Source: Planctomycetota bacterium
GTDB lineage: Bacteria > Planctomycetota > GCA-002687715
Assembly (NCBI GenBank): GCA_002687715.1
Contig: NZBC01000116.1
Span: 1 to 44,245, forward strand
Length of the DNA stretch: 44,245 bases
Reading direction: 5' to 3'
Part shown: positions 35,601 to 41,555 of the stretch, piece by piece
Layout of the letters: every line of letters starts with the position of its first letter
How positions within the stretch are numbered: the stretch's first letter is position 1
Program-made: the position numbers and the translations under genes
The notes under the pieces: model-generated
Told to the model about the DNA's origin: nothing
Database searches by the model: none
Seen by the model: the letters and a program-made list of their open reading frames with translations, nothing else

Positions 35601-35682
35601 ACGCCGAGGGATCTTCCACCTCGCCGCGCAAGGCCGCGTTGAGGTAGCGATCGTACAGACGATCGAAGGCGGAGTCCTCCAC
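32635..35682 (-). CDS. Ser/Thr kinase fused to a formylglycine-generating-enzyme-like domain
   Basis: 1015 residues from GTG 35682, 14 nt after the LamG gene's stop; upstream in-frame sequence overlaps that gene. The kinase domain has GEGGMGVVWLAEQ, AVKVI, HRDVKPSN, LLDFGLARD and SPEQWSS, all intact. A membrane helix (IAATLLGLVLLSGSVLGYHL) follows, then helical and PDZ-like parts (EGVILSDTSKGDVRRGDRLL). The C-terminal 230 residues are of SUMF1/FGE-sulfatase type (FWMMAREVTAAEYLAFLNDP, SGADAAAYARWMNRT, WGIYDLAGSASEWLANT, RMAGGSWRDAD, GFGFRLVIR). This domain is often a sensor or binding module in such kinases rather than an active FGE; the FGE Cys pair is not evident. Confidence 0.92.
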   Translation of the reverse strand: MEDSAFDRLYDRYLNAALRGEVEDPSAFCARHGVDDPELRASLEAVRLASSGSAAAGGATPPAERLGPYRLIRPLGEGGMGVVWLAEQEDLGRRAAVKVIRPELAASPSVSARFQREAEAIARLTHPHVVTVFDAGVQDGIQWLAMELVPGRSLADVLAAMVDRSEDVPPARVIRWFSQIAEALHAAHEAGIVHRDVKPSNIRISQKDDALLLDFGLARDVGATRETMTGGFTGSPTYASPEQWSSDRGPLDHRTDIWSLGVALYEALCGTPPFAADTVEQLMHATLTEEPTPPRHHDRSISRDLDVVVTKCLEKDPARRYASAGVLANDLRAVMELRTISARPAGPLVRATKWTRRHRRIAATLLGLVLLSGSVLGYHLWSTITAATDQEEEAKALVVEAHRTLAEAYATYAHYSKLRNSTAILEQLSSQRYLTVQEQERLKRERRERKSAVVDMELASDEAHALLSKAAQLDPTVESLDDGWREYWFRRWTIGSIREDWESTAHYGDLVLKRGWDDPLSKKVLGRVSFSLDSEPSGARIYLHRLSRTTRSNSKSEPRWIPASSSHAIDSRIKPGTMLLRIVVPRGEKIYQSDLITTVATHAIEGVILSDTSKGDVRRGDRLLSIDDDPVHALADVEDSERPNDGSILRYVFVRGDEKIEVSGPSLSELGIEVVTPAELVRRGSVKATVWHKNRIREHVLQAGMDVQPTAAPIIIGHQDVIGRTPTSKPLLPSPYVAVIRKIGFQDRRILFQVPHSGLDPKAKPIVRFAELIPLDAVHDGFVYVSCDDPICSERPFWMMAREVTAAEYLAFLNDPETDRSIRESGNTRHLPGRSVEAQDGLGQWRRGQDGRWRLPPEESHDFPALGISGADAAAYARWMNRTRPLPDGARYGLPKLQDYHRASLTGGIRDFVFGSVFVPGWVKSRFSRPRPRPEPVLRYPFDESVWGIYDLAGSASEWLANTRRRDGTTQRRMAGGSWRDADPKRFKIQSGRWLNQDETQAGFGFRLVIRERPR

Positions 35683-35696
35683 TGGAGACGCTCCCG

Positions 35697-36779
35697 CTAT
35701 TGCATCAACACCCGTTCCACGTTCGACTGACTGTCGAACGAGAACGTCCCGCTCGTCAGAACGCAGACGAAGTCCAGCGTGGTGCCGGACAGAACCGAGA
35801 GCGTGCCCGGCGGTACGGAGAACGGGACGTTGGGCCAGATGTTGGGTGGGTCGGTGGCGCGCCAGCGGAACGGGTTGCCGGCGAAGTAGGGCGTCGTGAG
35901 AATCGTGAAGACGTTCGCGTCCCACATGATGCCGAAGAAGGGGGCTTGGCCCTGCGGGAGGAACGTCGCGGCGGAGACGAGGGTCCAGCCCTCGACTCCG
36001 GTGGGGGAGATGTTGGTGAGGCTGAGGAAGAGGTCCCCAGGTTGGTTCTGGTTGACGCTCAAGACGTTGCGGTCGAAGAGCTCCTGGTTCCACATCTGCG
36101 TGATCTCGGCCGCGGTGAGGGCGCGGCTCCAGACGCGGAACTCGTCGACCTTGCCGGGCATCGGAAGCGTCGTTGACGTGTAGCCGCCGACGCGGAACGG
36201 GGCGGTGCCGTTGATGTTCAGCGCTGGTTGGGCAACGGCGATCACGAAGCTGCCGTTGAGATAGCCGCGGGTTTGCGGGACCGAGCTGTCATAGACCCAG
36301 GTCACGACGTTCGCTTGCGCGGGATTGGCGCCGCCGGCGATGATCGTGTCGGTGACGCCACCACCCCGCAGGATGACGTTGTTGCCGCCGGCTGCGCCGT
36401 TCGTAAACGCGCGGAACGCACCGGCGGTGCTGTCGCCCAGGAAATAGCCGAACGGATTGGCGGTTGCTATCCCAGTGACGTCGAGCCAGACCGAGATCGT
36501 CCAGTCACCCGTGCCGAACGAGGTCGTCCAGCCGGAGTCAACGTAGTTGTTGCTGATCCCGGAACTCTGGAGCGACCCTCCGAACTGTCCCGTACCGCCG
36601 AGAGTGAGACCGACGATGTTCGCATTGGCGGTGCCCACCCCGGGGCTGGCCACGTTGGCGGTCGTGGTCGAGCCGGTCGGCTCGTCGAATTTGAAGTACA
36701 TCATGCCCGGAAAGAGGGACTGACCGCTGGCGATCGATCCGAGGATCACGAACGCAACAAAAACGGAGGCGCGGTTCAT
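35697..36779 (-). CDS. Secreted LamG-domain protein with shared C-terminal module
   Basis: 360 residues with a signal peptide (ASVFVAFVILGSIASGQ). A LamG-type domain spans residues 25-235 (YFKFDEPTGSTTTANVASPG, DWTISVWLDVTG, VVTWVYDSSVPQTRGYLNGS, VDEFRVWSRALTAAEI). From about 249 comes the GDLFLSLTN...GNPFRW...PPGTLSVLSGTT module shared with the proteins at 15831 and 17257. It lies directly before the kinase-FGE gene and could share its transcript, with 14 nt between. Confidence 0.85.
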   Translation of the reverse strand: MNRASVFVAFVILGSIASGQSLFPGMMYFKFDEPTGSTTTANVASPGVGTANANIVGLTLGGTGQFGGSLQSSGISNNYVDSGWTTSFGTGDWTISVWLDVTGIATANPFGYFLGDSTAGAFRAFTNGAAGGNNVILRGGGVTDTIIAGGANPAQANVVTWVYDSSVPQTRGYLNGSFVIAVAQPALNINGTAPFRVGGYTSTTLPMPGKVDEFRVWSRALTAAEITQMWNQELFDRNVLSVNQNQPGDLFLSLTNISPTGVEGWTLVSAATFLPQGQAPFFGIMWDANVFTILTTPYFAGNPFRWRATDPPNIWPNVPFSVPPGTLSVLSGTTLDFVCVLTSGTFSFDSQSNVERVLMQ

Positions 36780-36864
36780 GAAGACTTGCTCCCGGGAGCC
36801 GGTGGTCGAATGATAGGGACCCTTCAGCTCACGATTCTAACGGACGTAAGGTCCCGGAGGCACC

Positions 36865-37629
36865 ATGCTCTCTCGCCGTCACGCCACGCTCGCCCTGATC
36901 GTCTTCGTCGGCCTCGCCCTGATCGGGTCTGCCGCGGGCCAGACGCCCAAGGGCGTCGGGGCGAAGGGAGTCCGCGTTCTGTTCGTAGGGAACAGCTACA
37001 CCTACTTCAACGACCTCCCCTGGGTGGTATCGGAGCTGGGACGGTGCGCAAAGCCGCCGATCAAGATCCACGCCGAGAGGTCGGTGCGCCCGGGCGCGAC
37101 GCTCGAGAGGCACTGGAAGGACGGCGCCGCGAAGAAGGCGATCACGTCTGCGAAATGGGACTGGGTCGTCTTGCAGGAACAGAGCCAGCGTCCGATCGGC
37201 GACCGTCCACTGATGGAGTCCTCCGCGAAGCAATTCCACGAGGTCATCGCGAAGCGGAAGGCCAGGACACTCTTCTTCATGACGTGGGCGCGGGAGCACA
37301 AACCGGACATGCAGAAAGGTCTGACGAAGTCCTACACCGAGATCGCGGCGAAGCTCGGCGCCGAGGTCGCGCCGGTCGGCATCGCCTGGCAGACCGTTCG
37401 CAAGCAGCGGCCCAAGCTCAAGCTGCACACCAACGACCGTAGCCACCCGAATCCCACGGGCACCTATCTCTCCGCGCTCGTGTTCTTCGCGAAGCTCACG
37501 GGGACGAACCCGGTCGGTCTGCCCGCTCGCCTCGAGAAAGACGGCAAGGCGGTGATCGCGCTGTCCAAGAAGGACGCCGCGTGGCTCCAGGGCGTGGCTC
37601 GGGACGTCGTTCGGGGCCGGCGCAAGTGA
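36865..37629 (+). CDS. Secreted SGNH-fold hydrolase-like protein
   Basis: 254 residues with GGAGG upstream of ATG 36865 and a signal peptide (TLALIVFVGLALIGSAAGQ). VRVLFVGNSYTYFNDLPWVV is a GNSxT block I of SGNH proteins (DUF4886-like). WDWVVLQEQSQRPIG is block III-like, and the C-terminal NDRSHPNPTGTYLSALVFF supplies the DxxH (Asp-Arg-Ser-His). The triad is therefore present. Its stop overlaps the PhyH gene start (GTGA). Likely a periplasmic esterase or deacetylase acting with the downstream sugar-oxidoreductase genes. Confidence 0.85.
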   Translation: MLSRRHATLALIVFVGLALIGSAAGQTPKGVGAKGVRVLFVGNSYTYFNDLPWVVSELGRCAKPPIKIHAERSVRPGATLERHWKDGAAKKAITSAKWDWVVLQEQSQRPIGDRPLMESSAKQFHEVIAKRKARTLFFMTWAREHKPDMQKGLTKSYTEIAAKLGAEVAPVGIAWQTVRKQRPKLKLHTNDRSHPNPTGTYLSALVFFAKLTGTNPVGLPARLEKDGKAVIALSKKDAAWLQGVARDVVRGRRK

Positions 37630-38393
37630 GCTGGCGTCTTGGTGAGGCCGAGCAGGCTGCGTTCGAGAACGACGGCTTCTTCGTCGTCGAGGGGTTCCTG
37701 GACGACGAGGAGACGCGGCTCCTCCAGGAGGACGTGGCCGCCGACGTCGCATCCGATCGACAGGCGTTGGAGCGCCGCGACGCGACCGGAGACGTGACGC
37801 GCCTCGCGGTCAAGAACGAACTCTCGGCCGACCTGTACAGCGCCATCGTGCGGAGCGAGCGCATCGTGCGCGCGATGGAAGTGCTGCTCGGCGGCGAGGT
37901 GTACCACTACCATCACAAGCTGATGCTCAAGGACCCACATCACGGCGGCGCGTGGGAATGGCACCAGGACTACGGGTACTGGTACAACAACGGCTGTCTG
38001 TTCCCGTACCTCGCGAGCTGCATGATCGCAGTCGACGCCGCGTCCGTCGAGAACGGCTGCCTTCAGGTCGTTCGCGGATCGCACCACCTGGGTCGCATCG
38101 AGCATGGGAAGGTAGGCGACCAGACCGGCGCCGAGGTGCGACGGGTCGCCGAAGCGCGCCGTCGCCTGGAGACCGTGCACTGTGAGATGGGCGCGGGGTC
38201 GGCGGTCTTCTTCCACTGCAACCTGCTCCATCGCTCGGATCGCAATGGCAGCGACCGCGCGCGCACGGCGCTGATCGGTTGCTACAACGCGGCGCGCAAC
38301 GATCCGTACCAGCAGTCACACCACCCGAGCTACACACCGCTCGAGGTCTGGCCGGACGCACGGATCCTCGAGGTCGGGCGAGCCAGGAGCTGA
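37626..38393 (+). CDS. Phytanoyl-CoA dioxygenase (PhyH)-family oxygenase
   Basis: 255 residues from GTG 37626 (GTGA overlap). The start QAAFENDGFFVVEGFLDDEE is typical of PhyH proteins. YHYHHKLMLKDPHHGGAWEW then HQDYGYWYNNG gives the HxD iron ligands, and FFHCNLLHRSDRNGSDRART supplies the distal His and the 2-oxoglutarate-binding Arg. Non-haem Fe(II)/2OG oxygenases of this group hydroxylate small molecules. The link to two sugar-type dehydrogenases suggests a carbohydrate or osmolyte substrate (inference). Confidence 0.92.
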   Translation: MSWRLGEAEQAAFENDGFFVVEGFLDDEETRLLQEDVAADVASDRQALERRDATGDVTRLAVKNELSADLYSAIVRSERIVRAMEVLLGGEVYHYHHKLMLKDPHHGGAWEWHQDYGYWYNNGCLFPYLASCMIAVDAASVENGCLQVVRGSHHLGRIEHGKVGDQTGAEVRRVAEARRRLETVHCEMGAGSAVFFHCNLLHRSDRNGSDRARTALIGCYNAARNDPYQQSHHPSYTPLEVWPDARILEVGRARS

Positions 38394-38395
38394 TC

Positions 38396-39466
38396 ATGAT
38401 TCGCGTCGTCGCCATCAACTTCGACCACATGCACATGGGCGACAATCTGCGCTTCGCCCACGACCATCCGGAGGTCGAGATCGTCGGGCTCTGCGACGAG
38501 AAGCCGGACCGCATGGAGTCGGCGATCACGACCTTTGGGATCCCGGCCGACCGGGTATTCACGGACTGGCGAACCTGCCTGGAGACGGCGCGGCCTGACC
38601 TCGCGATCTTGTGCCCTGCGACCGGGCTCCACGCGGAGTACGTGCGTCGCGTCGCGCCGTTCGGCGTGCATGTGATGATGGAGAAGCCGTTCGCGACTTC
38701 GCTTGCGGAAGCGGACGAGATGATCCGGCTCATGAAGGACGCCGGAAAGACACTCGCGATCAACTGGCCGCTCGCCTGGTACCCGCCCCACGTCACTGCG
38801 AAACGACTCATCGACGAAGGGACGATCGGTGCGGTGCGCGAGGTGCGCTACTACGACGGTAATCGCGGCCCCTTGTGGCACCTCGCCGACAAGATCGAGA
38901 CGACGCCCGAGTTCGTCGCTCAGGAGAAGGCGAAGTCATGGTGGTATTCGAAGGAGCACGGCGGCGGCTCGCTCCTCGACTACCTCGGCTATGGAACGAC
39001 CCTCGGTACGTGGTTCCTCGGTGGCGCGGTGCCGACGGAGGTGACCTGCGTCACCGACGATTCGCCAGGCCTCGAGGTCGATGAGCACAGCATCACCATC
39101 GCGCGCTACGCGACCGGTCTCGCGAAGTTCGAGACGCGATGGGGGACGTTCTCCGACCCCTGGACCCACCAGCCGCAGCCCCGGTGCGGCTTCGTCCTCG
39201 TCGGAACCCACGGGACGATCTCGTCCTACGACTACGAGGACACGGTCCAGCTCCAGACTCGTGATCATCCCGAGGTGCGATCGCTGCCCGCCGTCGTGCC
39301 GGAGCCGCCGCATCAGGATCCGATTCAGTACCTCGTCGAGTGCATCCGCACTGGAGCACGGGTCGCGGGTCCGCTCTCGCCCGTGGTCGCGCGTGTCGGG
39401 CAGCAGATCGTCGATTCGGCTCTCCTGTCCGCGCGGGAACGGCGCACCGTGGCGCTGCTGCCGTGA
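38396..39466 (+). CDS. Gfo/Idh/MocA-family oxidoreductase, first copy
   Basis: 356 residues from ATG 38396, two nt after the PhyH stop. Rossmann part: VVAINFDHMHMGDNLRFAHD, then VEIVGLCDEKPDRM; the usual GxGxxG is altered to NFDHMH, so cofactor binding may differ. The Lys of HVMMEKPFATSLAEA is the conserved EKP. The C-terminal domain includes EHGGGSLLDYLGYGTTLGTW. These enzymes oxidise or reduce sugars, inositols or their derivatives with NAD(P). The stop overlaps the next gene start as GTGA. Confidence 0.9.
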   Translation: MIRVVAINFDHMHMGDNLRFAHDHPEVEIVGLCDEKPDRMESAITTFGIPADRVFTDWRTCLETARPDLAILCPATGLHAEYVRRVAPFGVHVMMEKPFATSLAEADEMIRLMKDAGKTLAINWPLAWYPPHVTAKRLIDEGTIGAVREVRYYDGNRGPLWHLADKIETTPEFVAQEKAKSWWYSKEHGGGSLLDYLGYGTTLGTWFLGGAVPTEVTCVTDDSPGLEVDEHSITIARYATGLAKFETRWGTFSDPWTHQPQPRCGFVLVGTHGTISSYDYEDTVQLQTRDHPEVRSLPAVVPEPPHQDPIQYLVECIRTGARVAGPLSPVVARVGQQIVDSALLSARERRTVALLP

Positions 39467-40569
39467 GCGGCGACGGATACGGAATCGGCCAGCGAGCCGG
39501 AGACGGGGAGTTCGCGGCTCCCGAGTTGCCGTGGCGGGGAGCGGAGATCGCGTCGCCGGTTTCCGGGATCGGTCTTGTCGGGTGCGGTGGCATCTCGGGG
39601 CAGCACCTCATCGCCTACCGGGACGCTGGCTGGCCCGTTCGCGCGCTGTGCTCGCGGGATGTCGAGAAGGCCGAGGCAAGGCGGTCCGCGTTGCATCCCA
39701 AGGCCGTCGTGGTCCCAGACTGGACGGACCTCGTCGTTCGCGACGATGTTGGCGTGGTCGACGTCACGACGCATCCGCCGGAGCGCCAGCCGATCATCGA
39801 GGGCGCGCTGCGAGCCGGGAAGCACGTGCTCTCCCAGAAGCCGTTCGTGACCGACCTCGCGACGGGGATCGCCTTGTGCGACCTCGCGGACGCGTGCGGC
39901 GTGCGCCTCGCAGTGAACCAGAACGGGCGCTGGGCGCCCCACTTCTCGTGGATGCGACACGCGGTCGCAGCGGGTCTCGTGGGCGACGTCGTGGCGGTCG
40001 ACGTCACGATCCACTGGAACCACGACTGGGTGGCGGGGACCCCGTTCGACGATACGCCTCACCTGCTGCTTCACGACTTCGGCGTGCACTGGTTCGACGT
40101 CGTGCGGGCGCTCATGCCGGGGCAAGTGGCGGGTCGGGTGACGGCGTCGGTGATGCGATCACCGAGCCAGCGTGCGCGGCCACCGCTGCTCGGACAGGCG
40201 GCGATAGCATTCGATGCCGGGCGCGCGACGATCACGTTCTGCGGCGCGAGCGCGTCGCACCAGCTCGACACGACCCTCGTCGTCGGTACGCGCGGGACGT
40301 TGCGGAGCACGGGACCCGATCTCCAGAACCAGGTCGTCACCCTCCACACCGAGGCTGGGGTAGCGACGCCGCAGCTCGAGGGGCAGTGGTTCCCCGACGG
40401 CTTCCGCGGCGCCATGGGCGAGCTGCTCGCGGCCGTCGCCGATGACCGCGTTCCATCGAACGACGCGCGCGACAATCTCGAGAGCCTCCGGGTCTGCTGG
40501 GCCGCGTGCGCCGCGTCCGGGGAGGGGCGTGCCGTTTCGCCCGCGGAGGTCGACGCGCTTCCGAGCTGA
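39463..40569 (+). CDS. Gfo/Idh/MocA-family oxidoreductase, second copy
   Basis: 368 residues from GTG 39463. IGLVGCGGISGQHLIAYRDA is a standard dinucleotide-binding GxGxxxxxH, HVLSQKPFVTDLATG replaces the usual EKP by QKP, and HLLLHDFGVHWFDVVRALMP carries the catalytic-region His/Asp (GxHxxD-like). It is distinct from the first copy (different N-terminal motif), so the pair may work on successive steps. It is last of four overlapping genes and is followed by a strong hairpin. Confidence 0.92.
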   Translation: MSGDGYGIGQRAGDGEFAAPELPWRGAEIASPVSGIGLVGCGGISGQHLIAYRDAGWPVRALCSRDVEKAEARRSALHPKAVVVPDWTDLVVRDDVGVVDVTTHPPERQPIIEGALRAGKHVLSQKPFVTDLATGIALCDLADACGVRLAVNQNGRWAPHFSWMRHAVAAGLVGDVVAVDVTIHWNHDWVAGTPFDDTPHLLLHDFGVHWFDVVRALMPGQVAGRVTASVMRSPSQRARPPLLGQAAIAFDAGRATITFCGASASHQLDTTLVVGTRGTLRSTGPDLQNQVVTLHTEAGVATPQLEGQWFPDGFRGAMGELLAAVADDRVPSNDARDNLESLRVCWAACAASGEGRAVSPAEVDALPS

Positions 40570-40645
40570 CGAGAGCTTGCTCCCGACCTGATGCGCGGGC
40601 CTCTCTCCGTCACACGCCACCGCCATGGGTCGCCATGGAGCCCTG

Positions 40646-40687
40646 GGCGGCACGCGGGAGCTCACAGCGCGGGCTCCCGCGTCCGCC
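40646..40687. terminator. Bidirectional hairpin between convergent genes
   Basis: ACGCGGGAGC (40652-40661) and GCTCCCGCGT (40673-40682) form a perfect 10-bp stem with an 11-nt loop. GGCGG and CCGCC extend it by 5 bp past one bulged base. It sits between the oxidoreductase ending at 40569 and the double-HMA gene ending at 40743. No T-run is seen. Confidence 0.65.
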
Positions 40688-40742
40688 GCCGGACGCTGGG
40701 TGCCGCTCCAGGCTTCACACACTGGAGGGCGAACGGCGAGGG

Positions 40743-41333
40743 TCAGCCCTTCTTGGCCTTCTTCTTGGCCTTCTTCTTGGGCTGCGCGTAGGCCTCGACG
40801 TTCTTGACGCCGAAGCCTCCGCTCTTCTTCAAGGCCACCTCAACCGACTTGCGTTGCAGGTGGTGGCCCTTCTTCATCCAGACGGTCGCGGTGGACTTCT
40901 TGAAGTCGACACCTACCTTCTCGACGCCCTTCATGCCGGTGAGGGTCGCACGGACCTTCGCTACGCATGAGACGCCTCACTGCATTCCGGTCACGTGGAT
41001 GAGCCACGCTTCGGGACGCCCACCGGAGAAGCCATTGACGCCGAAGCCGGCGCCCCCGAGGGCCTTGGTCACCCCCTTCTTGGTGAGCTGGCCCTTCTTC
41101 ATGGTGACGGTCGCTTGCTTCTTGTCGAAGTCGATCTTGACGGTGTTCACACCGGCGAGATCCGTCAGGGTCTCCCGGACCCTGTTGACGCAGTTGACGC
41201 GTCACTGCATGCCAGTGACGTCGACGACGTAGACGGACGGTTTGTCCGCCTTCGTCCTAGGCTTGTCCTGTGCGGCTCCCGGCGCCACGAGCAGCGCGAA
41301 GGTGCCGAGCAGGATCAGGGTCGATCTGATCAT
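40743..41333 (-). CDS. Putative double-selenocysteine protein with two HMA-like domains
   Basis: 196 residues from ATG 41333 (GGAG about 8 nt upstream) if UGA at 41202-41204 (codon 44) and at 40977-40979 (codon 119) are both selenocysteine. A signal peptide (RSTLILLGTFALLVAPGAAQ) is followed by two tandem copies of a heavy-metal-associated-like domain (about 34-103 and 109-178). Each begins VTGMQ-Sec then xVxC, where HMA domains have GMxCxxC; the downstream Cys is four residues after Sec (UxxxC) rather than three. The copies align throughout (Vx3VRxTL, GVxxVxxDFxK, ATVxMKKG, KxVxxALxxxGGFGV). A Lys-rich tail (PKKKAKKKAKKG) ends the protein. Conventional calling keeps only a 63-residue C-terminal fragment. 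A periplasmic metal- or Se-dependent redox role is inferred. Frame is continuous across all 590 nt with no other stop. Confidence 0.85.
40942..40957 (-). promoter_or_regulatory. SECIS-like hairpin after UGA codon 119
   Basis: AGGUC pairs with GACC(C)U (one bulged C) around a CGUGC loop, also 24 nt after its UGA (40977-40979). It is the positional equivalent of the hairpin at 41166-41184, with the same AGG(G)UC and GACC arms but a different loop. Confidence 0.5.
41166..41184 (-). promoter_or_regulatory. SECIS-like hairpin after UGA codon 44
   Basis: On the minus strand CAGGGUC and GACCCUG form a perfect 7-bp stem with a CGGGA loop, starting 24 nt after the UGA at 41202-41204. Loop bases 1-2 contain G. 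Confidence 0.65.
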
Positions 41334-41344
41334 TGCTCTTCTCC

Positions 41345-41422
41345 GGGAGCGCGGACCTCCAGGTCCGCTCTGGATCCGAATCCCGCTGCGACGTCAGAGC
41401 GGACCTGGAGGTCCGCGCTCCC
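41345..41422. repeat. MITE-like element built from repeat family A
   Basis: Bases 41345-41371 and 41396-41422 are exact inverted copies of each other (27 bp, no mismatch), each itself a near-palindrome of the GGGAGCGCGGACCT type, around a 24-bp centre (GGATCCGAATCC...). The related copies at 8545-8574, 1-32 and the half site at 25918-25931 mark a dispersed family. No transposase is present. It ends 11 bp before the double-HMA start codon, so it occupies that gene's promoter region. The remaining bases to 41555 hold nothing else that I recognise. Confidence 0.8.
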
Positions 41423-41555
41423 GTCAGAGCAGATCGCTTGACATGCCCTGGAGGTCCGCGCCGGTGTTCAACCGCGCGTGGGCGGCGCGCCTCTACGGAG
41501 ACCTCGCCGCCCACCTGGTACCCGCTGGGGTTGTGACCCCGGCCCGATCAGGAGC

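Noticed and set aside
40743..40934. 63-codon Lys-rich gene as a stand-alone protein
   Set aside because: It starts inside the second HMA-like domain without a ribosome-binding site. The longer reading through two UGAs has a signal peptide and complete domains.
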